Positions 16,237 through 25,596 of a stretch of 64,000 nucleotides of DNA are shown in pieces. The notes beneath the pieces were generated by a model. It was not told the origin of the DNA. It ran no database searches and saw only the letters and a list, made by a program, of their open reading frames with translations. Within the stretch, counting starts at the first letter, position 1. Each line of letters opens with the position of its first letter. This DNA comes from JACMLD01 sp044227095 (lineage in GTDB: Bacteria > Bacteroidota > Bacteroidia > Chitinophagales > Chitinophagaceae), in the NCBI GenBank assembly GCA_044227095.1, contig JBGAFV010000001.1, positions 3,720,001 to 3,784,000 on the forward strand, in the 5' to 3' direction. The position numbers and the translations under genes are program-made.

Positions 16237-16830
16237 TTATGAAGCCCTGTTTTTTGAAAACTCTTTTCTTATGCGGCTTAAAGAAGTGTCTGTAATACCC
16301 AAATAGGAAGCAATGTTTTTTAACGGTGCGTTTTGAAAAATGTCTGGTTGTTGCAAGAATAGTTTACTATACCTTTCTTCTGCAGTTTCATGCAGGGTAG
16401 AAAGCATCCGCGTTTTTAAATCTGCATAAGCGTTTACAAGAATAGCCCTTCCAAACTCCCTGAACTGGGGCATAGCATGAAAAACAGTTTGCAAATCAGT
16501 AAACGTAATAACAACTGTAATACAATCTGTAAGTGCCTGTATATTTTCTTTGGCCGGCACATGTTTAAAAAAGGAATTCAGTTCGCAAACAATCTGGTTG
16601 GGTGAATAAAAACTTGTGGTCACATCATTGCCATTAAGGTCATATGTGTAAGCCCGTGCAAAGCCCTGGTTCAAAAAATAGTAATTCGTACATCTTTTTC
16701 CTTCTTCCAGGAAAAAATCATTTTTCTTAAATGTGGCTTCTGTAAAGTAAGCTGCAATAGCAAATGCATCCTCGCCCGGCATGGAAAAGACTTTTTGAAT
16801 AAATGCTACTAATTGTTCTTTCGGGTTCAT
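16237..16830 (-). CDS. Crp/Fnr-family transcriptional regulator
   Basis: 197 aa from ATG 16830 (MNPKEQLVAFIQKVF). The N-terminal two thirds have the cyclic-nucleotide-binding-like barrel (FFLEEGKRCTNYYFLNQGFA, then FYSPNQIVCELNSFF). The C-terminal helix-turn-helix is LKNIASYLGITDTSLSRIRK. There is no Cys cluster like that of Fnr, so a sensed ligand cannot be named. Short Bacteroidota Crp-like proteins of this shape often control a neighbouring transporter or membrane gene. Confidence 0.82.
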   Translation of the reverse strand: MNPKEQLVAFIQKVFSMPGEDAFAIAAYFTEATFKKNDFFLEEGKRCTNYYFLNQGFARAYTYDLNGNDVTTSFYSPNQIVCELNSFFKHVPAKENIQALTDCITVVITFTDLQTVFHAMPQFREFGRAILVNAYADLKTRMLSTLHETAEERYSKLFLQQPDIFQNAPLKNIASYLGITDTSLSRIRKEFSKNRAS

Positions 16831-16908
16831 TGACTGTAGAACGGAGGATTGATTGCACTGAAGATACATTATTTAATATTCAACGCAATCTCCTATAGCT
16901 TCCATCAT

Positions 16909-17607
16909 TTAGTCAATAAAAGCATTTATATAATTTTCGGGGTGATGGTTTTTGTATTCTGGATAGTTTTTTTCAATAAACAGTAAAAAATTATGCTTCA
17001 CTGGTTCCTGTTGCCATTGATAAACAGGAAATAGCGGAACTGGGTTTTTGATATTTTCCCTATAGAATTTAATAAACGGAATATAAGGTGGCGCTTTTTC
17101 TACAGCAGTTTTCAGCAACCTTGTAAAAACTGTTGGTTGTAATGATTGTTCAAGATTTTTTAGAATAAATTCACTTGTGTGGTTAACGCCGTCATTCTTA
17201 ATAAACAAAGAATAGGCTGGCAAGTTTTCATTGTAAAAAAAGTCTACCAGGAAAAGTTTAAACCTTTCATCAAGTTCGTGCAGTATATCTTTTGAAAACT
17301 GGCTGTATTCCTGTCTTATCAGATCAAGCGAAACATTGCTCCTTTCTTTTTCAAGAATATAATTCATTAATTCTTCTTCGCAGTTGATAATGTCTGCCAG
17401 CGAAATTTTTATTTCATTGTATATGGCTTCCTGCTGGTATTTACTCTGCTGCACCTGCGTAAAAAAATTGCTCTTCATATAAAGCGATCTTGTTCCCGCA
17501 GTTAATCTTATCTGCAAAGGGTAAGTGTCGGTTTCAAAGAATTTCAGTTTCTTTTTAACACGTTCAAAGAAAAAGACTTTGTATGTAATCCTGTTTGTTT
17601 TAGTCAT
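16909..17607 (-). CDS. Hypothetical protein
   Basis: 232 aa, no signal peptide or membrane segment. The N-terminus, TYKVFFFERVKKKLKFFETD followed by TYPLQIRLTAGTRSLY, resembles the arm-type DNA-binding domain at the start of Bacteroidota tyrosine recombinases, but no catalytic domain follows. The rest is helical and Lys/Glu/Asn-rich (for example LDLIRQEYSQFSKDILHELD). It could be a free-standing DNA-binding or phage-related remnant. That is speculative. It lies between the Crp gene and an inverted repeat, apart from the metal-efflux operon. Confidence 0.55.
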   Translation of the reverse strand: MTKTNRITYKVFFFERVKKKLKFFETDTYPLQIRLTAGTRSLYMKSNFFTQVQQSKYQQEAIYNEIKISLADIINCEEELMNYILEKERSNVSLDLIRQEYSQFSKDILHELDERFKLFLVDFFYNENLPAYSLFIKNDGVNHTSEFILKNLEQSLQPTVFTRLLKTAVEKAPPYIPFIKFYRENIKNPVPLFPVYQWQQEPVKHNFLLFIEKNYPEYKNHHPENYINAFID

Positions 17608-17619
17608 TGAAGAATGGTA

Positions 17620-17693
17620 TAAGGTGTAAGGTGTGAGGTTTAAGGTGAGGGATGCCTTTGCCTTTTGCCCTACACCTTAAACCTTTTACCTTG
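17620..17693. repeat. Inverted repeat of AAGGTGTAAGG-type strings
   Basis: A 12-bp perfect inverted pair, AGGTTTAAGGTG (17636-17647) and CACCTTAAACCT (17673-17684), is flanked by degenerate outer arms (AAGGTGTAAGG / CCTTTTACCTT). It lies between the stop of the RND permease gene and the start of the next gene, so it may work as a terminator or be a small mobile repeat. Confidence 0.55.
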
Positions 17694-17695
17694 TG

Positions 17696-20600
17696 CTAAT
17701 CCATTTTATTTCCAAGTTTTCTATATCCTGCAAAAAAGAACAAAGGAAACACCAGCAACGTAAGTACGGTAGCTGTTATCAATCCACCTATTACTACTAT
17801 TGCCAACGGCTTTGATGTTTCAGAGCCAATGCCTTTTGATAATGCCGCGGGTAATAAGCCTATTGCCGCCATCAGCGCAGTCATTATTACAGGGCGTACA
17901 CGACTTGCAACACCATTCTTTATAGCATTTTCCAGCGTATGCGTGTTGAATTCGTGCTTTTTAACTTTCTGCAAATTTTTCTTGAATACTGAGATAAGGA
18001 TTACCCCATTCTGTATACAAATGCCAAACAATGCAATAAACCCAATACCTGCAGAAATACTGAAATTGGTTCCTGTAATTAATAGTGCGGCAATACCACC
18101 TATAATTGCAAAAGGAACATTCATCAGTACCATTCCGGCATCTTTAATATCTCCAAACATTATAAACAGTATCAGGAAGATGATAAGAATGCTGATTGGC
18201 ACTACCTGGCCCAGCCTTTTTGTAGCACGTTGCTGGTTTTCAAAATCTCCGGCCCAAATCATTTCGTAACCTTTTTGCAGCTTTACATGTTCTTCTACCT
18301 TATCCTGGGCTTCTGCAATAGCACTTCCCATATCACGTCCGCGGATTGAGAATTTTACTGCGGAATAGCGACGGTTTTCGTCTCGAAAAATTAAGCTCGG
18401 CCCTGTAAGTGTTTCTATTGTAGCAATGTTCTTGATTGGCACTTTTGCACCACGCAATGTTGGCACCATAAGATTGCTTATAGCATCGCCATTGTTACGG
18501 TAATTTTCAAGATATCGAAGCCTTAATTGAAACCTTCTTTCCCCCTCGTAAATCTGCGTTACCGCTTTACCACCAATAGCCATTTCTATTACAGCGTTTG
18601 CATCGGCCGTTGTTACACCATAGAGTGCCATTTTATTTTGATCTAGATCGATGCGCATTTCAGGCTGGCCTATATTTTTTATTACGCCAAGATCTTCAAT
18701 TCCTTTAATGCCTTTCATAATGTCATATACTTCTCCTGCTTTTTTCTCTGTATAAACAAGGCTGTCGCCATAAATTTTTACGCAGAGCGATCCCTTAACG
18801 CCCGAAACAGCTTCTTCAACATTATCTGAAATGGGCTGCGAAAAGTTGAGATCTATACCCGGAAAAGCTGATAATTTGTTCTTCATTTTTTCTACCAGTT
18901 CTTCTTTACTAATGCCGCTTTTCCATTCTTTTTTTGGATATATATCAACATGAAATTCGATATTGTAAAAACCTGTGGCATCTGTTCCGTCATTCGGTCT
19001 TCCGGTTTGAGACATTACTTGTTTTACCTCTGGAAAATCCCTGATAATCCTGCGCATTTTGTTTGCAATCTCTTTTGAATCGTCAAGTGATACACTTAAT
19101 GGACAGGTGGCGCGGATATAAATTGCACCTTCATCCAGTTCGGGAAGAAACTCAGATCCTAGAAATTTAAACATGAATAAACCAACAACTACAAGTCCGC
19201 AGGCAATCAATAATGTCGTTCTTTTAAATCGATAAACAAAGGCGAACATTTTCATTACACCATTAGTGATGAAGTCAACAAAAGGATTGTGTTTCTCTTT
19301 TACATTTTTCTTAAGCAGCAAACTGCTCAATAATGGTATAAGTGTTAGTGTAAGGATTAGTGCGCCAAGTAGTGCAAAGCCGAGCGTCCATGCCAGCGGA
19401 GAAAACATTTTGCCTTCTACTTTCTGAAATGAAAATATAGGAAGGAGGCCTGCAATAATAATCAACTTGGAAAAAAAGATGGCTTTACCTAGTTCGCCAC
19501 TGGTATTTTTTATCATACCCAGTTTCGAAAGTTTATTAAACCTTTCCATCCCAATTTCATGGGCTTTGCTATCGAGTAACACAAATATGCCTTCTACCAT
19601 TACTACTGCACCATCTATGATGATACCAAAGTCTATCGCCCCCATCGATAATAAATTAGCCGACATGCCTTTTAATGTAAGGCAGATAAAAGCAAACATT
19701 AATGAAAGCGGAATAACAATAGCAACTACAACCGTGGTGCGCCAGTCGGCCATAAAAAGGAATACAATCACAGTTACAAAAACAATTCCTTCCAGCATGT
19801 TGTGCAATACAGTATGTGTTGCAAAATTAATCAGGTCGTTACGGTTGTAAAACGTGTTTATTTTTACGTCTTCCGGTAATACCTTTTCATTGAGGTAATT
19901 TATTTTTGCCTGTACTTTTTTAATTACTTCGCTTGGATTTTCGCCTTTGCGCATTACTATAATCCCTTCTACCACATCGTTCTGCAAATCCCTGCCTACC
20001 TGTCCAAGTCTTGGCAAACTAGAATTGTTTACTTCTGCAACATCTTTTACAAGAATAGGCGTGCCGTTTATGTTGTCTACAATGATGTTGCCGATCTCTT
20101 CTAAATTGTTTAGAAGACCAATGCCCCTTACAACATATGCCTGTGAATTGTCTACAATTACATCTCCTCCTACATTGATATTGCTTTTGGCAACAGCATT
20201 ATACACATCAAGTGGGGTAATATCATACGATGCAAGTTTCTGCGGGTTAACCTTTATCTCAAATGTTTTTACTTCACCGCCAAAACTCACCACATCGCCA
20301 ACACCGGGAACACCAAGGAACTGGCGTTCAATTACCCAATCCTGTAATGTTTTTAATTCACGTGCTGTTTTGGTTGAGCTTTGCAAAGTATAACGGAAGA
20401 TTTCGCCGGTTGGCCCTGTAGGCGGTTGTACATCCGGGTCTGCGCCATCGGGCAATGTTACATCACGCAAAAGGTTGTTTACCTGCTGACGTGCAAATGC
20501 ATCGTCAACTTCGTCTTCAAAAATTACTTTTACCACAGAAAGCCCGAATACAGTTGTGGATCTTACTGAAGTTCTTTTTTGCACCGGGTTCATAGCAAGC

Positions 20601-20818
20601 TCTACAGGTATGGTTACATATTTCTCTACCTCTTCTGCGCTACGGCCTGGCCATTGTGTAATAATGGTTATCTGTGTATTGGTAACATCAGGAAATGCTT
20701 CTATTGGTATATTCTTAAAAGCAAGTATTCCCCAAATGATAAGGATAAGCGTTGAAAAGAAAATAAACAGCTTATTCTTGAGGGAAAAGGAAATTATTTT
20801 TTTGATGAATTTATTCAT
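17696..20818 (-). CDS. czcA: Heavy-metal efflux RND permease, CzcA type
   Basis: Inner-membrane proton-driven RND pump that exports divalent metal ions across the envelope. 1040 aa, the usual family length, with 12 transmembrane helices in two halves. The TM4 signature DFGIIIDGAVVMVEG has the acidic residues of the HME-RND class. The periplasmic part lacks the Met clusters of CusA, so Zn/Co/Cd/Ni transport is more likely than Cu/Ag. It is the last gene of an operon: adaptor 14 bp upstream, then the TolC-like channel, then a small exported protein. The metal is inferred. Confidence 0.9.
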   Translation of the reverse strand: MNKFIKKIISFSLKNKLFIFFSTLILIIWGILAFKNIPIEAFPDVTNTQITIITQWPGRSAEEVEKYVTIPVELAMNPVQKRTSVRSTTVFGLSVVKVIFEDEVDDAFARQQVNNLLRDVTLPDGADPDVQPPTGPTGEIFRYTLQSSTKTARELKTLQDWVIERQFLGVPGVGDVVSFGGEVKTFEIKVNPQKLASYDITPLDVYNAVAKSNINVGGDVIVDNSQAYVVRGIGLLNNLEEIGNIIVDNINGTPILVKDVAEVNNSSLPRLGQVGRDLQNDVVEGIIVMRKGENPSEVIKKVQAKINYLNEKVLPEDVKINTFYNRNDLINFATHTVLHNMLEGIVFVTVIVFLFMADWRTTVVVAIVIPLSLMFAFICLTLKGMSANLLSMGAIDFGIIIDGAVVMVEGIFVLLDSKAHEIGMERFNKLSKLGMIKNTSGELGKAIFFSKLIIIAGLLPIFSFQKVEGKMFSPLAWTLGFALLGALILTLTLIPLLSSLLLKKNVKEKHNPFVDFITNGVMKMFAFVYRFKRTTLLIACGLVVVGLFMFKFLGSEFLPELDEGAIYIRATCPLSVSLDDSKEIANKMRRIIRDFPEVKQVMSQTGRPNDGTDATGFYNIEFHVDIYPKKEWKSGISKEELVEKMKNKLSAFPGIDLNFSQPISDNVEEAVSGVKGSLCVKIYGDSLVYTEKKAGEVYDIMKGIKGIEDLGVIKNIGQPEMRIDLDQNKMALYGVTTADANAVIEMAIGGKAVTQIYEGERRFQLRLRYLENYRNNGDAISNLMVPTLRGAKVPIKNIATIETLTGPSLIFRDENRRYSAVKFSIRGRDMGSAIAEAQDKVEEHVKLQKGYEMIWAGDFENQQRATKRLGQVVPISILIIFLILFIMFGDIKDAGMVLMNVPFAIIGGIAALLITGTNFSISAGIGFIALFGICIQNGVILISVFKKNLQKVKKHEFNTHTLENAIKNGVASRVRPVIMTALMAAIGLLPAALSKGIGSETSKPLAIVVIGGLITATVLTLLVFPLFFFAGYRKLGNKMD

Positions 20819-20832
20819 ACAAGTGGTTTGTT

Positions 20833-21912
20833 CTATTTTGAATTTAAAGCCTCGTACAGGAATACCTGTGAATTGGTAACTACATTGTCGCCTTCATTAA
20901 GTCCGCTGATAAAAGATTTGTCGCCAATTCTTTTGAGCACTTGTATTGGTTTTATCATCAATTGTTTATCTTTTTTAACCACTACATATTGTTTGCTATC
21001 ATCCAATACAACAGCTTTGGATGGAATTGAAAGCATCCTGCCTTCTGACTTTCCTTTCACAATTATTGTGGCAAACATTTCTGGTTTTAATTCATTTTTT
21101 GGATTGCTCATACTGATACGCACTTTCATAGTGCGGGATGCAGGATCAAGAACATCATATATTTTATCAATCCTGCCTTCATAGTTTTTATCAGGCGCAG
21201 ATAGCGTATTTACAATAACATTGTCGCCTATTTTAATTTTATTGATGTCCGATTCGTACACACTTGCAATCACCCATACAGTTGATAGATCAGCTACTGT
21301 AAAAAGACTGTTGCTATTGTCTTGCCTCACTTCGGAATTATTAGTGATTGTCTTTTCTATAAGGCTTCCGCTGATAGGCGATTTCAATACATAAGTAGCA
21401 TTATTGCCACCAGTAATAGCCGAAACCTGGGTGGCTCTTTTCAACTCAGAACTTGCTTTATTGTATTCAAGTTTTGCGCTGGTAAGATCTTTTTCTGTAG
21501 CCAGGTTGCTTTTAAACAATTCTTCTGTTGACTCAAGGTTTTTCTTCGTGATGTCTACGTTTGATTGTGCTAATGATAAATCATTGGCAACTCCGGCAAC
21601 TTCGGTACTTTGTAAAATGGCGAGAGCTTGTCCTTGTTTTACATAATCGCCAAGTTCAACTGAAAGCGATTTTATTTTTCCGCTAACAAGGGCATACACT
21701 TTGGCCTGCTTGCTTTCATTAGGAATTACTTTTCCATTTAGTTTTACAGATTCAGCTACATCATCCATTGTTACTACTGCCGTTTGTGCTTTGCTTATAA
21801 CACTATCGGGTACTGCATTATCATCTTTGGCAGCAATAGGCGTACTGTGTTCACAGGATGTTAGTGCAATTGCTGTAATTGAAAATGATAAAATGATCTT
21901 TAAGGCGTTCAT
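20833..21912 (-). CDS. czcB: RND efflux periplasmic adaptor, CzcB/CusB type
   Basis: Membrane-fusion protein linking the RND pump to the outer-membrane channel. 359 aa. It has a probable lipoprotein signal (MNALKIILSFSITAIALTSC, Cys at 20), a barrel-sandwich hybrid domain (AKVYALVSGKIKSLSVELGD and its partner strands near 150-200), a helical hairpin between them, and a beta-barrel domain with VWVIASVYESDINKIKIGD. No N-terminal metal-binding extension is present. It is 18 bp from the TolC gene and 14 bp from czcA. Confidence 0.88.
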   Translation of the reverse strand: MNALKIILSFSITAIALTSCEHSTPIAAKDDNAVPDSVISKAQTAVVTMDDVAESVKLNGKVIPNESKQAKVYALVSGKIKSLSVELGDYVKQGQALAILQSTEVAGVANDLSLAQSNVDITKKNLESTEELFKSNLATEKDLTSAKLEYNKASSELKRATQVSAITGGNNATYVLKSPISGSLIEKTITNNSEVRQDNSNSLFTVADLSTVWVIASVYESDINKIKIGDNVIVNTLSAPDKNYEGRIDKIYDVLDPASRTMKVRISMSNPKNELKPEMFATIIVKGKSEGRMLSIPSKAVVLDDSKQYVVVKKDKQLMIKPIQVLKRIGDKSFISGLNEGDNVVTNSQVFLYEALNSK

Positions 21913-21930
21913 GGTTTATGTTTGTATGTT

Positions 21931-23205
21931 TTATTCTATAATTGGTTTGCCTACAGAAAAATTAACCGATTCTATTGCCTGCATGCGGTCGTTCTGCAAC
22001 TGGTTTAATTGTAGCACATTGTTTTTGTAGGATTCAACGAAATCCGTAAAATCAATAAGGCTGATATTTCTTTTGAGAAAATTATCTGTAACACCGTCCA
22101 TTAAACGCTGAAACTGGTTTCTGAAACCCGGATCGAATGACTGCAGCATTTTGTCTGTCGTCAGCATTTTTATATAGGCTTTCTGTACATCATTTTCTAC
22201 TGTTTGCTTTTGCAGTTCAAGCTGCAGTTTGCTTTGCTCGATGCTAATCTTTGCAGCTTTTATATTTCCCTGGTTGCGGTTAAAAAATGGAAGATCAATG
22301 GCAGCATTAAGAAAAGAGGCATTGTTTATATAACTACCACGTTTGTCAAACTCTGCACCTAGTGTAAGATCAGGGACACGCAATGATTTTTGAAGTGCAT
22401 AGTTTTGCTGGTTGTAAGTAACAGTGTTGCTGGCAAGTTTCAAGTCGTACCTGTTAATGTAGGCACTGTCTACAAGTGTCTGCAGGTTGTATTTACCAAC
22501 AGCTGTTGATAGTGATACACTGTCTGTATCAGCAATATAAAATGTTTTGTTGTTCTGAAGTAGTAATTGCAAATCTGCTTCTGCATCATTCAACTGGTTG
22601 CGCAAGCCTGTTTGTTCAGCTTTTAAAGCATAGAGCAATGATTTTATACGCACTGCATCTTTTAGTGTAACTATGCCTTTTGCCTGTAAGTCTGTATAAG
22701 CGTTGTTAAGGTTTTCAAGTGTGGCAATTTGCGTAGTGTACGCATTTACAGAATTTTGCAGGAAATAGATGGTATAAAAATCGCTCCTTAATGTAAAGCG
22801 GAGAGTACGCATCAAATCGAAGAAACTATTTTGCGCCTGTAACGTACCTGTCTCTGCAAGTCTTATCTGCTTGTTTCGTTTACCGGCAAGGATAATTAAC
22901 TGAGATATACCCATTCCATACTGCCCGGTAGCGCTGCTTACATCAAGAAATTTTTTCTGTTCCTGGTTATACAGCGCTGCAGATACGGTAAAGTTTGGAT
23001 TGTTGTATAAACGTGCCTGTATTACATTGGCCTGGGCAATATCAATATTGTATTTTTCTGCAAGCAATTGCAGGTTTTTTTCAAGAAACTGTTTCTCGGC
23101 GTTTTGTATGCTGATGTGCGTTGTATCCTGTGCAAAGCAATAAGCACTGTTGCAGGCAACGAGGCATAACAAAACCCATTTTAGTAAATGAGGTTTGCTG
23201 TTCAT
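21931..23205 (-). CDS. czcC: TolC-family outer membrane channel, CzcC/CusC type
   Basis: 424 aa outer-membrane efflux protein with a signal peptide (MNSKPHLLKWVLLCLVACNS, ending near CFAQ). Two repeats of long helices plus strands are visible, with segments such as LAEKYNIDIAQANVIQARLYN and YNQQNYALQKSLRVPDLTLGAEFD in equivalent positions. It forms the exit duct for the CzcBA pump. It is co-directional with czcB and czcA. Confidence 0.87.
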   Translation of the reverse strand: MNSKPHLLKWVLLCLVACNSAYCFAQDTTHISIQNAEKQFLEKNLQLLAEKYNIDIAQANVIQARLYNNPNFTVSAALYNQEQKKFLDVSSATGQYGMGISQLIILAGKRNKQIRLAETGTLQAQNSFFDLMRTLRFTLRSDFYTIYFLQNSVNAYTTQIATLENLNNAYTDLQAKGIVTLKDAVRIKSLLYALKAEQTGLRNQLNDAEADLQLLLQNNKTFYIADTDSVSLSTAVGKYNLQTLVDSAYINRYDLKLASNTVTYNQQNYALQKSLRVPDLTLGAEFDKRGSYINNASFLNAAIDLPFFNRNQGNIKAAKISIEQSKLQLELQKQTVENDVQKAYIKMLTTDKMLQSFDPGFRNQFQRLMDGVTDNFLKRNISLIDFTDFVESYKNNVLQLNQLQNDRMQAIESVNFSVGKPIIE

Positions 23206-23306
23206 TTAAGGTGTTTTGATGAATTAATAAAAATAACAGGGATGCATATGCGCATGGCATTGCAATGGCAGCAAATGTTATTATTCGGAATAATTAAATA
23301 ATGTGG

Positions 23307-23675
23307 CTAAGCTTTTGGGGGAGGGGCGATAATCTCCAGCGTTACAGGTGTAATTTTTTCTTCGGGGTGAAGGCCAAATTTATTTTCTGTAGTTGCTACA
23401 ATTGGCTTTTGTTTTACCGGGGCAAAGTCAAGTGCAAAGTAATAGTCAACTATTTTTACAAGGTGAAAATTCTGTCCCTGGTCGTTGTCTTCATCTTGTT
23501 GGTCGGGCTGATGGTTATCCAGTATATTTTCCTCTACATATTCAATTACGGTGTTAATATCATCTTCCTGCTGGCCCTGGGCATTATAGATGTCAACCTC
23601 AGCAACCTGTGGCAGAAACATCGATCCATTTATATGGACGAGTGCAACAACAAATATGACGAACCTTCTTAACAT
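23307..23675 (-). CDS. Small acidic exported protein heading the czc operon
   Basis: 122 aa. A signal-like N-terminus (MLRRFVIFVVALVHINGSMF) is followed by an Asp/Glu/Gln-rich stretch with His (DNHQPDQQDEDNDQGQNFH) that could bind metal. The C-terminus ends IAPPPKA. The gene lies 101 bp before czcC. A second small exported protein at 57227 that heads another putative metal operon also ends in PPPK plus one residue. I know no biochemical role, and periplasmic metal binding is inference. Confidence 0.65.
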   Translation of the reverse strand: MLRRFVIFVVALVHINGSMFLPQVAEVDIYNAQGQQEDDINTVIEYVEENILDNHQPDQQDEDNDQGQNFHLVKIVDYYFALDFAPVKQKPIVATTENKFGLHPEEKITPVTLEIIAPPPKA

Positions 23676-23682
23676 TAAAGCG

Positions 23683-23690
23683 CAAATATA
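23683..23690 (-). promoter_or_regulatory. -7 promoter box TATATTTG for the czc operon
   Basis: Exact TAnnTTTG match on the minus strand, 7 nt before the ATG at 23675. It implies an almost leaderless transcript, or a start a few codons further in. No clear -33 element is seen. Confidence 0.4.
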
Positions 23691-23965
23691 GATTGTTATT
23701 CTTTTGTGCCGGTTATCTGCCTGTTAAGGCCGTGATAACAATTTGTTTACAATTACCACTGTATTACAAGCGGGCAATTTTCATTGTGCAATGTTAACGG
23801 AGTTCTTTTAAAAATTATTTTGTTAACGGCGTCGATAACAAATCAAAAACAAAAGTTGCTAACGAACTGTTGTGGGTTTTTGAATGATTAATAGGGATGA
23901 AATGTTTTGAGTAAGTGTTTGTGCAGATTCAAATTGCAAGTTGTTAAGAAGATTTATCAATCAAT

Positions 23966-23995
23966 AAAAAACCGCTCCATTATTTGAAGCGGTTT
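23966..23995 (-). terminator. Terminator of the pfkA-pyk transcript
   Basis: Perfect 8-bp stem AAACCGCT / AGCGGTTT (23969-23976 and 23988-23995) with a T-rich run on the minus strand, just after the pyk stop codon. The remaining gap up to 23675 holds no frame that I trust. Confidence 0.75.
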
Positions 23996-24017
23996 CGATC
24001 TTATTCATACAAAAATT

Positions 24018-25508
24018 TTATTCAACTCTTGTAATCTTCAGCACGTTTGTTGGCAGGTGAAGATGCACCGGCGTACTTCCTGTATTTACAACTGTATCGC
24101 CTGCTTTTATAAAGCCGCGTTCTTTTAATATTTCAATCTGGTCTTCTATAATATCATCAAGACTGTCTTCTTCTGCATAATGAAAAGCACGTACGCCCCA
24201 GCTAAGGCTAAGTTGGTTAATAAGGCTTCTTTCTTTACTGAAAACATATAGCGGCGATTTGGGACGGTAGCTGCTCAATATAAACGCTGTATAGCCACTT
24301 TGCGTCATACCAATAAGGGCATCTGCATTTACATCTCTTGCAATTTTACACGCATTGTAACAAATAGCATCGCTTAAGAAAGAAGGGGAGTGTTGTTGTG
24401 GCTTCAAATCATCTTCACGGTTGTAGCGGTATTCTGTGTTCTCTACTTCCATAATAATTTTACGCATCGTTTCTACCACTAATGCAGGATGGTTACCCGC
24501 GGCAGTTTCGCCACTTAACATTACAGCATCTGCACCTTCCAGTACTGCATTGGCAACGTCTGTTATTTCGCTACGGTTAGGCTTAGTACGTTCTATCATA
24601 CTTTCCATCATCTGTGTAGCTACAATAACAGGCTTTCCGCGGTGAAGGCATTTGCGCACAAGCTGGCGCTGGATAAGCGGAATCTGTTCAACAGGCAATT
24701 CCACACCCAAATCTCCACGGGCCACCATAATGGCATCACTTTCTACAATGATATCGCGGATGTTTACCAGCGCTTCAGGCTTTTCTATTTTTGCAATGAT
24801 TTTTGTTTTGCTTTTTCTTTCATCCAGTTTGCTGCGCAGTATAACAATGTCTTTTACGCTGCGTACAAATGAAAGCGCAACCCAGTCCAGTTTCTGTTCA
24901 ATAATAAAATCGAGGTCTGCAAGATCTTTATCTGTAAGTGCAGGCAGGGAAATTTTTGTATCCGGTAAGTTGATGCCTTTTTTAGAAGAGATAGTTCCGC
25001 CAAGGATTACTTCAACAATTACGTCATTGTTCTTGGCAATGTCAACAACTTTTACTTCCAGTTTACCATCATCAATCATAATGGTGTTGCCAAGCTTTAC
25101 ATCTTCGTGCAGGTTGGGATAAGAAACATAAATGCGGTCTTTGTTGCCAACCAGTTTCTCATTTGTAAATGTAAGCCTGTCGCCTGCAACAACGGGCAAT
25201 GCATTGTTTTCTATTTCGCCCACACGGAGTTTAGGGCCTTGTAAATCGCCCAATATGGCAATATTATAAGGTTGAGATTTATTAATGGTGCGGATGTGTT
25301 CTATAATTTTCAGTTTGTCTTCGTGGCTGCCGTGAGAGAAATTAAGCCTGAAAACATTTACACCGGCCTTTACAAGATCCAGTAGTTTTTCAAAAGTATC
25401 ACAGGCAGGGCCAACCGTAGCAACAATCTTTGTTCTGTGAAATGTGTGTTCAAGTCCCGCTTGTTTGTCCATTGTCTCATGCAGGTACTTGGAAAGATGT
25501 TTTGACAT
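24018..25508 (-). CDS. pyk: Pyruvate kinase
   Basis: Last step of glycolysis: phosphoenolpyruvate plus ADP to pyruvate plus ATP. 496 aa. Typical motifs are RTKIVATVGPAC, FRLNFSHGSHE, VARGDLGVELPVEQ, TQMMESMIE and AVMLSGETAAG. An N-terminal extension of about 24 residues (MSKHLSKYLHETMDKQAGLE) precedes the barrel. It lies 88 bp downstream of pfkA on the same strand, so the two irreversible glycolytic steps are probably co-expressed. Confidence 0.95.
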   Translation of the reverse strand: MSKHLSKYLHETMDKQAGLEHTFHRTKIVATVGPACDTFEKLLDLVKAGVNVFRLNFSHGSHEDKLKIIEHIRTINKSQPYNIAILGDLQGPKLRVGEIENNALPVVAGDRLTFTNEKLVGNKDRIYVSYPNLHEDVKLGNTIMIDDGKLEVKVVDIAKNNDVIVEVILGGTISSKKGINLPDTKISLPALTDKDLADLDFIIEQKLDWVALSFVRSVKDIVILRSKLDERKSKTKIIAKIEKPEALVNIRDIIVESDAIMVARGDLGVELPVEQIPLIQRQLVRKCLHRGKPVIVATQMMESMIERTKPNRSEITDVANAVLEGADAVMLSGETAAGNHPALVVETMRKIIMEVENTEYRYNREDDLKPQQHSPSFLSDAICYNACKIARDVNADALIGMTQSGYTAFILSSYRPKSPLYVFSKERSLINQLSLSWGVRAFHYAEEDSLDDIIEDQIEILKERGFIKAGDTVVNTGSTPVHLHLPTNVLKITRVE

Positions 25509-25596
25509 TTTCTTTATTATGGGTTAATGATGTGTTTATTCTTACCGGGTTTGGTTCAAAGGTATAAGGTTTGCGTAAACTGGGTTTATGCAAATA

